A stretch of 38,147 nucleotides of DNA from Bremia lactucae (taxonomy: Eukaryota; Oomycota; Peronosporomycetes; Peronosporales; Peronosporaceae): NCBI RefSeq assembly GCF_004359215.1, contig NC_090616.1, positions 3,033,894 through 3,072,040 on the forward strand. The letters run 5' to 3'. A program made the translations under genes and the position numbers. Below, piece after piece: positions 21,712-31,839 of this stretch. Positions within the stretch are counted from its first letter, which is position 1. Each line of letters begins with the position of its first letter. A model generated the notes under the pieces. It was not told the DNA's origin and made no database searches. It was given only the letters and a program-made list of their open reading frames with translations.

Positions 21712-22765
21712 GCGGACCATAATCCGTTATGGTTCTGATATTGAGGATTCGGAGCCCAAAGCTCCGCCGACAACACGTGAACGTGCTCAGTCGGTGTCAC
21801 GAGCCAGTCGTTTAGAACGTGGCTATGTGACGGGTAGCATATCTATGATGCCTCCTCCATCTAAATGGCCTCGTTTAAACGGGCCAAGAGCGTCGCTCCT
21901 AGAGCGCGCTCTTGTAGACGCACATAATTATTATGGCGTCTTTCAATCATGGAGGGCTCAGGGAAAATCGCTTGGGCGTATTTTCCCGATCCCGGTCGTG
22001 TTGCGTTCAACTGAAACGCCCGACCAATACGAGGCGAAATTTCTGCACCGCATTCAACCACATTCCGATGGGATGAAACAGCGGTCGCAGCGAATTAATT
22101 TCGCCCGCTTGCGTGTGAAAGAGATCATGGGCGGTACTGTAGCCCCTGTTTCTTCTCACAACGCTACTTCTGCTAGTTTATTTGAGACTAGCGAAGAGGC
22201 CTCAGCTGGTTCTCCTTTTCATAGGCAGCCACCAATCCGGACACATCAATACGTAGGGTATCGATCGGTTCCCAGGAGTCAAAACTCTTCGGGTAACCTT
22301 TCCATTGGACGAGGATCTGATACCCATGTCTCACAGAGCGGTGGGCAAGCAACGTTCCAACAAGGAAGCGTTGATTCCCACCCGCATCCATTAGTGCAGG
22401 TGGCACCCGAAAGGAGTGGCGATCTCGCCCTCCTACTCGCGGCTGCCTTACCTATATCCGTCCAGTCACAGGCGTTTAGCGCTGCTGAACGACGTATTGC
22501 GGATCTCGAGGGTCAAGTCTCGCGACTGACCTCGGATCTTTTTGATGTCCGAGCGAAGGCTCGTCAGTTTTATGAACGCCTGAAGACTCGCTTGGACCGC
22601 TTTGATAGGAGAATGCTGAGGGGTCCGCGTTACTCGCGTGATGTCCCTCGCTCTCCAAGTCATGTTCGTGGTGGAAGGAGTCGGTCCGATAGTTTTTCGC
22701 TTTCACCGTCCCCCTCACTCGAACGACGCTCGACTCACAGTCGGCGTCACCGTCGGTCTCCTTAG
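21712..22765 (+). CDS. Best-preserved antisense ORF of family B (351 open codons), unknown function
   Basis: This plus-strand frame is antisense to the pol remnant and is open from just after a TAG (21709-21711) to TAG 22763-22765. No ATG lies at its left end; internal ATGs occur at 21846 and 21849. Upstream pieces in other frames (about 21410-21580, PSLIVDYNGSTPLP; 21500-21685) suggest a longer original. Features: an LLERALVDAHNYYGVFQSW segment, then IPVVLRSTETPDQ, a helical QRINFARLRVKE stretch, heptads (ERRIADLEGQVSRLTSDLF) and an Arg/Ser-rich C-terminus (SRDVPRSPSHVRGGRSRSDS). No known family is recognised. RS-rich tails often occur in RNA-binding proteins, but function is unknown. It overlaps the chromodomain and integrase C-terminus on the other strand, and the same frame can be followed in units 1 and 2. 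Confidence 0.5.
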
Positions 22766-23697
22766 ACGGATGGGGATATGAAACCTCATTTGGGTCTACA
22801 TACCGTTTCATACGACCCACGTAAAATACGGAGGGCGTCTTCATATACGGGATAAGGGTGAGCCTATAATTTAGGTCTTCAACCTCTTCGACCACCGTAA
22901 AGGGCCCAATAACACGCGGCAACAACTTCGAAGTACCACCAGGAAGTACAAAAATTGCATTCTTAGGTAGGGAAGCAGTACTTACTAGTACTTTTCAACC
23001 CACTCTAAAAAAGCGTTCAATATTTTTGCGACCAATTTGGTCCGCTTGCCATCGCGTCACGGACTTTTCGTGTGATGGCTAATTGCTCATCCACAAAGCG
23101 TTGAGCCTTGCTCACGCTTTTCGCATCAAACTCGCCTATGATGACGCCGAGAGGTCGGTCATAAAGCGTAGTTTTATTGACCACTGCTAAACTGGCAGAG
23201 TCAGTAGGGCAATTTCAGTCGTTGAGATGATACCCTCGCGGGTCATCGTCATATTGACGATACTATGCCCCTCTTTCGCACCCCTCCCCACTAGACTCGG
23301 GCTGCGCACAAACGAGACTGGCGTCTGAGAATGGCGCAGTCCGTTAATATAAAACGGCGTATCACCCATACTGGCGTGGACACTGTTATTTAAGCGAATT
23401 CCACAAAGGGCAATTGCTTGCTCCACTCTTTGGGAGTTGCTAAAGTGCCTAAGACATCCGCCATGACCCGATTGGCACGTTCTGTTTGGCCATCGGTCTG
23501 GGAATGATCTGCGGTCGACATGTGGAGCTTGCTACCTAGCAGCTCGAGCACATGTCGCCAAAAAACAGACGTAAACGTGGATCTCGGTCCAATACTATGG
23601 ATTCGGGCATCCCGTGTAGTCGGTAAACATGATCCAGGAACAAGAGAGCTGCCTCCTTGCCTGTGATCGATGTCTTACATGGTGCTAAATGCACCAT
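22190..23697 (-). pseudogene. Integrase and chromodomain remnant, inverted copy
   Basis: On the minus strand: MVHLAPCK with ITGKEAALLFLDHVYRLHG from 23697, the SDRDP region altered (VLDRDP), MSTADHSQTDGQTERANR at about 23525-23470, the VHASMGDTPFYINGLRH stretch near 23385-23330, a GPFTVVEEVEDLNYRL domain near 22910-22855, and the chromodomain (GGNQRFLVGTLL ... LVQWKGYPKSFDSWEP) at about 22390-22260. Several frame changes separate the pieces, and the domains upstream of the core are missing. Confidence 0.8.
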
Positions 23698-23698
23698 N
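23698..23698. other. Single N: assembly join
   Basis: The only ambiguous base in the window. It lies exactly between retrotransposon integrase sequence and the start of the repeated ferlin 3' block. Confidence 0.95.
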
Positions 23699-25042
23699 AT
23701 TGAACGTGAAGACGAAAAGCCGTTGTTCGACTTCAATACGCTGCTTCAGACTCTTCCATATGAAGTACGAATCTATGTTTTGGATGGAGTAGGCTTTGCA
23801 CCCATGGACATTGGGTTGAATGGCCGTCCAGGCAAATCAGATCCTTATCTACGCTTAAAACTTGGTGACAAGAAAATTAGCGATCGCAAAAATTACTTTG
23901 AAAACACGACAGACCCTGATTTTTACAAAATGTTCATGTTTAATGCAAAGCTTCCAGGTGCGAGCATCCTGACAATCGAAGCGATGGACCACGACCTAAT
24001 TGGAGGCGATGATTTGATTGGAAAAACGACGATAGATCTTGAAGACCGTCTGTTTGACAGCCGATGGCAAGCAATGGGTAAAATGTACGAGACTTCAAGT
24101 CGTTTACGCTTAAAGCCGCTTGAGACCCGAACACTTAACATTTTTACGTCACGAGCTCCTATGGGTACACTTAAACTCTGGGTAGATATTTTGAGTCCAG
24201 CTCTAGCACACGACTACCCCGCGATCGATATTTCGCTGCCTCCACCAGTTGACATGGAGCTTCGAGTAGTGGTGTGGAAGGCCCGAAATGTTCCATCTTT
24301 TGATGCGATGGAAGACATGAATGATCTTTTTTTTCGCTGCTGGATGGAAGGATCAGAGTACCAAGAAACGGATATTCATTGGCGCGCAAAAAAAGGCAAG
24401 GGATCTTTCAATTGGCGAATGAAATTTCCAATAACTCTTGGCCACAAGCAGCTAAATACCAAGATTCCCTATTTTCACATCCAAGGTTGGGACAAGGACG
24501 TGCTCTCTGCAAACGATGCCATTGGCGAGCATACGCTGGATCTAGGACCATACTTCCGACAGGCCTATCAGCTTAAGACGAATGTCCAAGTCTATGAAGA
24601 CGATGACGAGACAAGAAAGAAGAAGAAGAAAGCTTCGTCTGATGATGACGCGGCCGTCAAGAAGATTCGAGAAGCCACAGGACTCTGGGATGACGACGAC
24701 CCGAGCGATTCCAAGTGGTTAAAACTCGAAGCACTCGATCACAAAACTAATACACGCAACTTTATGGGAGAAGTGTGCGTGTCGCTTGAGCTGGTGCCTG
24801 CAGAGAACGCGAAGAAGAATCCAGTGGGTCATGGTCGGTCATCTCCTAACAACTCGCCCTATTTGCCTCCTCCTGCTGGACGTCTTTCCTTCTCACTAAA
24901 TCCATTCAAAGTGCTAAACGACCTTTTGGGACCTTCAATCTGCCATAGGCTCACGTGTTGCTTGTGTTGCGTGCTCTTCATGGTTTTCGTGTACTTTTTG
25001 GCGCCATTTATTAACGTGGCGATTATTGCGCTCAGAGGATAA
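23699..25042 (+). pseudogene. Duplicate 3' fragment of the ferlin-like gene
   Basis: Encodes the last ~447 residues of the ferlin: the last two C2 domains, the Lys/Asp-rich linker and the membrane anchor, identical in translation to 18524-19867. It has no promoter or start and begins in mid-codon after the N. It is probably a duplicated contig end (alternative haplotype or mis-scaffolding) rather than a second gene. Confidence 0.85.
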
Positions 25043-26481
25043 CATTTTTCTTTCCTTTGAAAGACATTTTGTTTGTTTTATAACAATGACATGATTGAGA
25101 TTTCTGTCACAAATCTTGTATTGTGAGGTATTTCAGAAAGGAATGGTGGCTAACATTTTTTGTGTGACGTGCACAATGACTCGAATAATGAGCAAGCGTG
25201 TCGGGGTGGATGTGATAAAGAAAAGTGGTGAGATACCACATATATGGCGCTCTTCTTGCTCAAGTGCGACGTATAAGACAGTGTGAAAACAGAAGCCACA
25301 GCAGCGACAGAAGGAGCGTTTGCAAAAGAAGTAAGAAAGTCGTCGTCATTCCCCGCGAGCAATCGCGAATGGATGAGAACGACCGACGACGCCAGTAGCA
25401 ATACGAAATAATGCAGAAGCAGGGAGCGGCGGAAGAATAGGACGCGTCGTGATCGCTGGGGCCTCCATGTCTCGTTAAGAAGGTTAGAAATGAGCCATTG
25501 CCCTGCACGATTCGGTCCGGTGCAGTTTGAACTTGAAAACTAATTGGGCAATCAGGAGGCACATAACTTGGCGGTTGTTACTTTACAAAGCGGTAGACAA
25601 AAGAAAACGGTACTATTTGATTTTAGACACAATTGATGGACTCCAGCTTTTGCCAACACGATGCAATGAAATGGCTTGACTACCCTGGATGCACGGAGGG
25701 TTATTGGGCAACTTCGCGATCCGAGTGGCGGCCACAAATTAGCTACAACAAAGCGATTTATGATGCCATTGGAGTCACAAGTTAAGTTTTTTTTTCAATT
25801 TCCACTTTGATGCACATCAGCAAACGTGTAGTAGTGGCTTTCTTCGTTGTAGTCATCGTAAATGTTGCGTCGCCTTGCAACAATTATGCGGCTACTAGAC
25901 TAATCATCATAAAAAAGGAGTACAAGGACTTGGTCATTATCAACAAAAACAGTTCTTGATGCTGGCCATGCCTGCCAATTGAGTTATAGCTGGTTCCAAT
26001 TTACAAGCAGCGATCGATCGTGCATTCTGGTTTGGTGACCTCAATTGCACACTAGGTGTGAAATGAAAGTACAAAAACGTTTTTTTATATTAAAATATGC
26101 CACTTGCATCTTCGAAAGACGTAAGAAATTGATTGTCACCCTCGTCGTTCGGTCAAGATTGATACAAAGTTGCACAAGTTTACGGAATCGGTGAGATGCT
26201 TCGTGAACGCTAAAGGCATTTGTAAAATTTAGTAATTGCTTCGAGGCTTTGCAGACGACCCACCAACGTAGCCCCTTTTAGGTGGCATCTTTGGCGCCGT
26301 GTATGGAAACACAGGTCGCTAGAGTGATTGAGTGAACTAGCGGCGCGTAAAGCTGCTCGCAGTTCCTCGATCCTCTTTGACGAATTTAAAATGAAACGGC
26401 CTAAAGTTGCCATAATGTTACACAGCCCCCATTAAGTACACTTGGTGTACTTAAGGGGATGATATGTTGCTTAATTAAAGT
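25043..26481 (+). other. Repeated intergenic DNA and family B end
   Basis: Copy of 19868-21306. The last ~245 bp (26236-26481) are the family B pre-LTR zone and LTR start, again without a polypurine tract. No separate gene is seen. Confidence 0.8.
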
Positions 26482-26617
26482 CACTACGCCATATGCCCTG
26501 CCACCTTCCGATGATGTTCGGAGAGGTGGGGGGAATGAGCCTAATCGATGTTGAGGCTCATTTTCACGTGCACACGCAGAGATGCAGGTCATGTGAAGGA
26601 TTTTAAGTGCTATGAAG
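26482..26617 (-). mobile_element. Leader of an inverted family B element
   Basis: This short stretch follows the LTR end in minus orientation, so it should be the 5' leader of that element. It is rich in hairpins, for example TGAGCCT/AGGCTCA around 26537-26562. No primer-binding site matching a tRNA end was recognised. It is cut at 26482 by the repeated block. Confidence 0.45.
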
Positions 26618-27149
26618 TGTAGGCGGGCACGTCGTAATGCGACCACCCTCTACTTAGACACACACCTAACACAGCGAGGACGCGGTTTGACCAGTTTCTC
26701 TTGCGTGCAGTGAGGTAGTTGCGGTGGGCGCGTTAGTGACTTCACCCAACGCACTGAGTACTCCGTTTAAGTGTCGTCACGGAAGCGGTAATCCGGCTCC
26801 TCGGGCGCACTTACCAAGTAGGAAGTAGTTTTCAGACTGATTTATATTTAATCGTATTAAAATTTAGTACCTATTTTTACCAAACAAAACGTCATCTCTA
26901 TAGATAACACTTAATATGTATTGCGAGCGTATCTTTCTAGATACCTCGCGTAACGGATGACGCTAGGCGTCATTCCTCCTAATGTGAATGCACCCATGTG
27001 CATCACATACACAAGGGTTGGTCACAAATGTGAACCACACCCGAGTGGTGGGTCTAATTACTATAATTTAGTAATTGGCCACCCCCTTAAGTACACCAAG
27101 TGTACTTAACGGGGGCTGTGTAACATAATGGTAATTTTAGCATGTTACA
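26618..27149 (-). repeat. Complete family B LTR, minus orientation (532 bp)
   Basis: On the minus strand it runs TGTAACATGC to CCCGCCTACA and is homologous throughout to 13533-14085. Flanking pentamers (TGAAG left, CAACA right) do not match, so it is not a simple solo LTR with its target-site duplication. It is probably the 5' LTR of a rearranged copy. Confidence 0.85.
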
Positions 27150-27258
27150 CAACAGCTTCTATCGACAGAAATCGTCGGTTGTTGAACGCTTCCCAGGACG
27201 CGTCAGGGTCAGCAGTGGCAGTTGCAGCAGCGGCATTAAGAAGGTTTTCGTGGTTCAT
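27145..27258 (-). pseudogene. Start of an unknown gene cut off by the LTR
   Basis: ATG at 27258 opens a minus-strand frame of 37 codons: NHENLLN, an Ala/Thr-rich stretch, then SWEAFNNRRFLSIEAV. The frame ends at a TAA contributed by the first bases of the LTR (27147-27145). Its start lies 361 bp from the CYB5R4-like start on the other strand, as in a divergent promoter. No family is recognised, and it could be a chance frame. Confidence 0.35.
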
Positions 27259-27619
27259 TGTGATATAGAGCAAGATTAGGTCGCGCGGGAAAGGGAAGCT
27301 TTAATATATCAATATTGTATTTACTAAAAATAGATTGAAATTACGCCAAATATTTGCTGACTACTCCTATGGTTATATTACTGTAGATACAATTAATTGA
27401 AATGGTTGCTGATCATGTAATTTTGCCTTTTTGGCTAACTATTGAGCCTAAATAATGTGTTGTCTATCGGATAAAAATGTTTTCACTGGTAAGGATGACT
27501 AAATTAAAAACAACCTTTTATGGTTGTTCTGTCACATATTTAGACCTTTAATATTGAAAAAAGAATGCACTTTCAAATTCATACTATTCTTATTATTGCA
27601 CTCGTGTAAAAATTCAATC
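27259..27619. other. Divergent intergenic region
   Basis: AT-rich, no ORF. It presumably carries the promoter of the cytochrome b5 reductase gene and perhaps of the truncated ORF on the other strand. Confidence 0.4.
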
Positions 27620-28827
27620 ATGGTCCAGCACCGCAATAAGGTGGCATTGAACCCAGGCTACAGTCAACTGGTACGTCTTCTTTTGTCTTCCTCGTAATAT
27701 GCACTAAACTTAGAACCCTCCATCAATAGCATTGGATGCAGCTAAGCCAATCAGGACAAGACCTATCGGGTCTTCGTGGTGGTACGCCGCATCGCGATAT
27801 CTCGATGGAAGATGTAAGTCGCCATTGCACCGAAAGCGACTGCTGGAGTGTGTTGGACGGTAAAGTATACAACATGACACCGTATTTTAAATATCACCCT
27901 GGAGGCGTTGCAGAATTGCTGCGAGCGGCAGGCGGGGACTGTACAGATCTATTCAATGAAAAGCATCCATGGGTCAATGGTCACGGTATGTTGGACAAAT
28001 GCTATGTAGGTCAATTGGACTCAAATTTAAAGGAGTCTTCTTCACATGTATCTCGATTTGCTCTGGATAAAATTCAGTGGCGGGCTTTTTCGCTCGTCTC
28101 AAAACAGACCGTATGTCAACAGACGGTTAAATTCACGTTTAAATTACCCGGCACGAAGGTGCTGGGCCTCGAGATACCAGGACAGCACCTTAAACTACGA
28201 GCCAATATTAATGGCCAAATAATCGAGAGAGCATTTACCCCAACGACCAATCTACTCCAATTGTCGTCTTTCGACTTGGTGGTCAAAGTTTATCCGGACG
28301 GGGTCATGAGTAGCTATTTAAATACCTTGACCGTTGGAGACTCGGTCGAAATGCAAGGACCACAGGGTACACTCGGTTATCCTAACGCTGGAATAGTGAC
28401 AGTGGGAGGCCAAGCAAAGATGACTAAAGTACGCCACGTTGTAATGGTTGCTGCAGGCACGGGTATTACTCCTATGCTTCAGCTTATTCGTGCAATTGTA
28501 GAAAATAGCACTGACAAGGCCAAAATCACGCTAGTGTACTGCAATCATTCGGTAGAGCATATAATTGCACTTTCGCAGCTAGAGCCGCTGGCCAATATGT
28601 TTGTAGACCGTATCAAGGTGCATCACATCCTTCACGAGGTCTGCGAGACAGACTTGGGCTCAGTGAAGTCAGGAAAGCGTCTTGATGCGACAATTCTTGC
28701 CAAGCTGCTCCCCATTCCAGCTCATGACGTGGCAGTTTTTCATTGTGGCCCTCCATCGTTTGACGACGCAATACAAGAGATGCTTGAAATAGTAGGTTAT
28801 ATGAAAGATCAGATATTTAGGTTTTGA
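27620..28827 (+). CDS. CYB5R4: Cytochrome b5-cytochrome b5 reductase fusion (NCB5OR/CYB5R4 type)
   Basis: Model: exon 1 27620-27670, intron 27671-27729 (59 nt, GTACGT..ATAG, phase 0), exon 2 27730-28827; 382 residues. The 17-residue first exon (HRNKVALNPGYSQL) joins HWMQLSQSGQDLSGL, matching the conserved N-terminal motif of NCB5OR proteins, which supports the splice. The cytochrome b5 domain (about 41-116) has the heme ligands His73 (HPGG) and His96 (NEKHPW). The reductase domain (about 128-382) has ERAFTPT for FAD, AAGTGITPM for NAD(P)H and CGPP near the C-terminus. The CS domain found between them in animal NCB5OR is missing. It is probably a soluble flavohemoprotein passing electrons from NAD(P)H via FAD to heme, possibly for lipid desaturation (family knowledge). 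It ends on aromatic residues (FRF). Confidence 0.88.
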
Positions 28828-29143
28828 ATTTAAGTAATCAAAATCTCATTAACCATCCATAGCTTCTACCGCTCTACCACTTTTGAATGTGAAAACTTCA
28901 CTAGTTAAGGCAATTTCCAATGTTACAACACCAGGCTACAAAAATAAAATGAATACAAACTGCTAACTTCATAACGACACCACCAAATGAATGTTATATA
29001 TCATATGATATTTTAGTTTTCAATTGCTGCGCACAAATCACTCATTCGTCACCCGAGAATAAAATTTGAGCCATTTCTTGGAACTTTTTCACGCCTTTCA
29101 AAGTAGTTATGATTCCTCAAATTTTTATTACTGCATATAAATT
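28828..29143. other. Convergent 3' intergenic region
   Basis: AT-rich spacer between the stop codons of the b5 reductase gene (+) and the PHD-TAZ gene (-). No ORF or RNA gene was recognised. Confidence 0.5.
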
Positions 29144-30404
29144 TCAGACGATTTCTTCTTGACGAATTTTTACGCAGAGCGGCACATTGCACTGCGGCAC
29201 TGAGCAATTCATAGCATGATAAGCAAACAGATCAGCTGTGATTCTGGCTAGCCGGTACGATCGCCATTTGTCACTGTGCGATGCCCAGCAGATGCTGCGC
29301 AAGAAGCGTTTCATATGTGGACAGAAGAATTGGAGCTCTGGATCTGTGCACTTGATATCATCGCAATTGCTAGCGTGAATCAAGAGTAAATTGCTTTTTT
29401 CCGGGTCAGCTTCAAGCGCCTCCGCGATCTGAATAGCAGCATAATTAGCACTGAGCAAATTCTGTGACTGTGTTTGCGGTCACGTACTGGAATCGACGTG
29501 GGGTCTATTCGGCTTGTCGGACTTTTCGGTGGATTGTGAGCAATTGGCGCATTCAAAATTGGCTTTGGCGCTGCTGCTGAATTGTCGTTTATCGCTATAC
29601 TTTCCTGTGCTGTTTTGTCGTTTGTCGCTATACTTTCCTTGGCTAAATTGTCGTTTACCGCTATAATTTCCTCTGTACCTACCTTTTCGTTTTCCTGCTT
29701 TATTTTCACAACAGAAGTAGCAGGATACTTGACAATGCAATTTGGACAATACCATGCCTCATCAGGCACCTTTAGAAGTGGAGGCTGAAGGCAACCAATA
29801 TGAATTTCTGCATTGCAGTCCTCGCACAGAATTATTTCGTCTTCCCTGTCTGATTTCTTGCAAACTTCACATGCAGTGTCGGTCCGCTCTTCGTCCATCT
29901 CTACGTCCAAGGCATTCTCTTCCATATCGCGCGATGGCTCTTGCTGCTGCTGCGGCAATTCCTGCTCAAAGTCACTAAGCTCGTCCATAGGATTTACTTC
30001 ATGCGTGTCCACTTCGCTACATGACTCGCTCTGGTAGTCACGGACGGAAATAAATTGTGGCGTCGACCGACCAGAGCTTCCGCTAGCATTACTGAAGCCG
30101 TTGGTGGCTTGCGTTGGTGTGTTAACCAATAAAGCTGAGCGTTTGTAGAATACCAGAGGCCACATGTCATAATAAGGAACAGCATAGAGAAACGTGCTTT
30201 AGAAGGCATCGTACTCTGCTCGACCTTCACTGTTGAAGGCACTGGCTCGTAGCTCGAGCCTCTAAACGCAGCTGCGCGAAGCGCTGCCTGTCCAGAGAAC
30301 TTAAAAATGGTAAGCTTAACAAATGCATCAATGCGGTGCAGATCTTGGTCTTGTGCCACTGCATCTTCCCAGCTGAATCGCACGCGTGGACTCGAGGTGG
30401 TCAT
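29144..30404 (-). CDS. PHD finger-TAZ zinc finger protein
   Basis: Model on the minus strand: exon 1 30404-30215, intron 30214-30135 (80 nt), exon 2 30134-29488, intron 29487-29429 (59 nt, GTACGT..TTCAG with TGCTAAT as branch point), exon 3 29428-29144; 373 residues. ATG 30404 was chosen because the upstream extension starts at GTG. Residues 152-196 form a C4HC3 PHD finger (CEVC, CEDC, H, CLQPP, CPNC), a reader of histone H3 tails. Residues 280-373 form a TAZ-type domain (HASNC, CTDPELQFFC, HAMNCSVPQCNVPLC) as in CBP/p300. An acidic, Gln-rich stretch precedes the PHD, and about three 11-residue repeats (ESIAxNDxxAQ) lie between the domains. There is no acetyltransferase, bromodomain or KIX part. 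It is probably a nuclear co-regulator (inference). The first intron is less certain than the second. Confidence 0.8.
29582..29680 (-). repeat. Three tandem 33-bp coding repeats
   Basis: Repeats in the PHD-TAZ gene; each unit contains TTGTCGTTTNTCGCTATAC or a close variant on the plus strand and encodes ESIAxNDxxAQ-like units. Low-complexity linker; copy number may vary between strains. Confidence 0.7.
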
Positions 30405-30556
30405 TTTTGTTGTGCAACTTTCTGGAACCTCAGCAAGAGAATAAGCCTTGAATTTTGACACTCACGAGGCGACAATGAAAACACTCGTGTTTTTTTATAA
30501 TCAGTTATTATGTTTTGTAATATTAGGACTGAACTGCTAAAGTAGCAAATTCAGGC

Positions 30557-31839
30557 TCATTGCTTCGGGCGAAAAATAGCATTGATCTCATCCTGATAAA
30601 AATGTTTCTGTTGCTTCTGTTTCCTTTTCTGATTTTTCTTATCCCGCGATTGTCTTGACTGTTTCCCTGATGCTGCTCCAGCATTAGTCGTTGTTGCCTG
30701 CAACGCACATTCCAAGTCTTCTATTTTTTCGTACATAAAATCAATTAAGATGTCGACATTCATGCCAAGAGGAATGAGAATTCCCATGCCCAGCTCTGGA
30801 TATTCTTCATCCCATGCTACCTGTGGATCTTTCACCTGGACATCATCTGTGAGCAGCATCGTGATTTTGTTCCAAACAAGGCTATGCAAACGCAACTCAA
30901 CAAAATTGACGAGTAAAAAATTCGCAATCCAATGAAACGCACTCATTTTCATGTGTGGGTCGTGAAATTTGGGTAACAACAGCCTTGAGTGGAGTAAAGT
31001 CGTCAGTACGGCATGTTGCGAAGCTGTCCAGTATAATACAACAAGACAGGTAAGCGAGGCAATTCTCAGTCAACACAAAAATCGCTCTTACTCGGAACGT
31101 CTTCTAAACCCGTCGTCGTTTCCTGCACGATTTCTCTTTCATGCGTGAGCATCTTGTGAAAGATTTTATTGAATTGTTCGTGCTCGCGTTTCTTCGCTCG
31201 ATTCTGCTGGCCAGCACAAATTCTATCCCTATCTCCTTGTTCGACCGCACTATCGTCCTCTGCAAGCCACATAGCTAGTGCTGTCGTTTTCATTGTCTCT
31301 CCTTCGCCCACTACAAACGGCACTTGAGCTACCTCGAACAAATCCTGTAATATTCGTTTGGTGATGCGTTGCCACTCCCGCGCGAAAGGAGCCGAAAGTG
31401 CAGAGTAAGGGTCCTCGCGAGCAGAAATCGATCTGGCAACATTGGACAATGTCCGCTGAACAAGACGACTGGGCACTACAATCGTATACTTGACAGCTAC
31501 AAATCTACCCACGGGCACCTGGGCTTTATAATCGTTCAAAGGGACATGAAAGGTCAGCGGAAAGTGCAGTGGCTCGTCTAAAATATCATAGCGGTTAGCA
31601 ACATGTCCCAACAATTGCTTGCGCGCATTGAATGCGTCGTTATTGCAGCCGAATGCGGCTAATTCAAGAAATATATTTAGCTGTTTTAAAGCCCCTTCAT
31701 TTTCCTGTGCTAATTCAGGTGCTTCTCTTTGGAGTGTATCAGGATGTAGTCGTAGCAGCAAAGGAGACACGAAGGATGTGAGATTTAGTCCCTTCAAGTT
31801 GCGAGGACTTCGAATTGAAGCCAGCCATCGGCGCTGCAT
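30557..31839 (-). CDS. DUF4460 (TCAIM-like) protein, probably mitochondrial
   Basis: Model on the minus strand: exon 1 31839-31092, intron 31091-31024 (68 nt, GTAAGA..GGACAG, phase 1), exon 2 31023-30557; 404 residues. ATG 31839 was chosen because the longer frame begins at TTG. The N-terminus (MQRRWLASIRSPRNL) is Arg-rich without acids, like a mitochondrial presequence. It is followed by SPLLLRLHPDTLQ with ENEGALKQLN, the DUF4460 signature (J-like HPD) of TCAIM-type proteins. The rest is unassigned; the end is Lys/Gln-rich (KKNQKRKQKQQK). The splice keeps frame and joins two otherwise separate open frames, so I favour one gene. Function is unknown; DUF4460 proteins are mostly mitochondrial (family knowledge). 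Confidence 0.65.

Larger units (their letters stand above)
21401..23697 (-). mobile_element. Family B 3' half in minus orientation
   Basis: Read on the minus strand from 23697: integrase core from mid-domain, C-terminal part, chromodomain and the zone carrying the antisense ORF, to 21401. It is homologous to units 1 and 2 and, like unit 1, lacks the 680-bp extra segment of unit 2. Its right end is the N at 23698; its left end is a head-to-head junction with LTR sequence. Confidence 0.85.
23699..26481 (+). repeat. 2,783-bp direct repeat, copy 2
   Basis: Starts immediately after the N and matches copy 1 through the ferlin 3' part, the intergenic DNA and the family B end. It diverges at 26482, where copy 1 continues in LTR sequence. 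Confidence 0.95.

Noticed and set aside
23536..23736. ORFs that run across the N at 23698 on both strands
   Set aside because: Chimeras of integrase and ferlin sequence across an assembly join.
18524..26481. Genuine tandem duplication of the ferlin 3' end
   Set aside because: Near-identity over 2.8 kb combined with an N exactly at the boundary makes an assembly or haplotype artefact more likely; kept as a finding to test.
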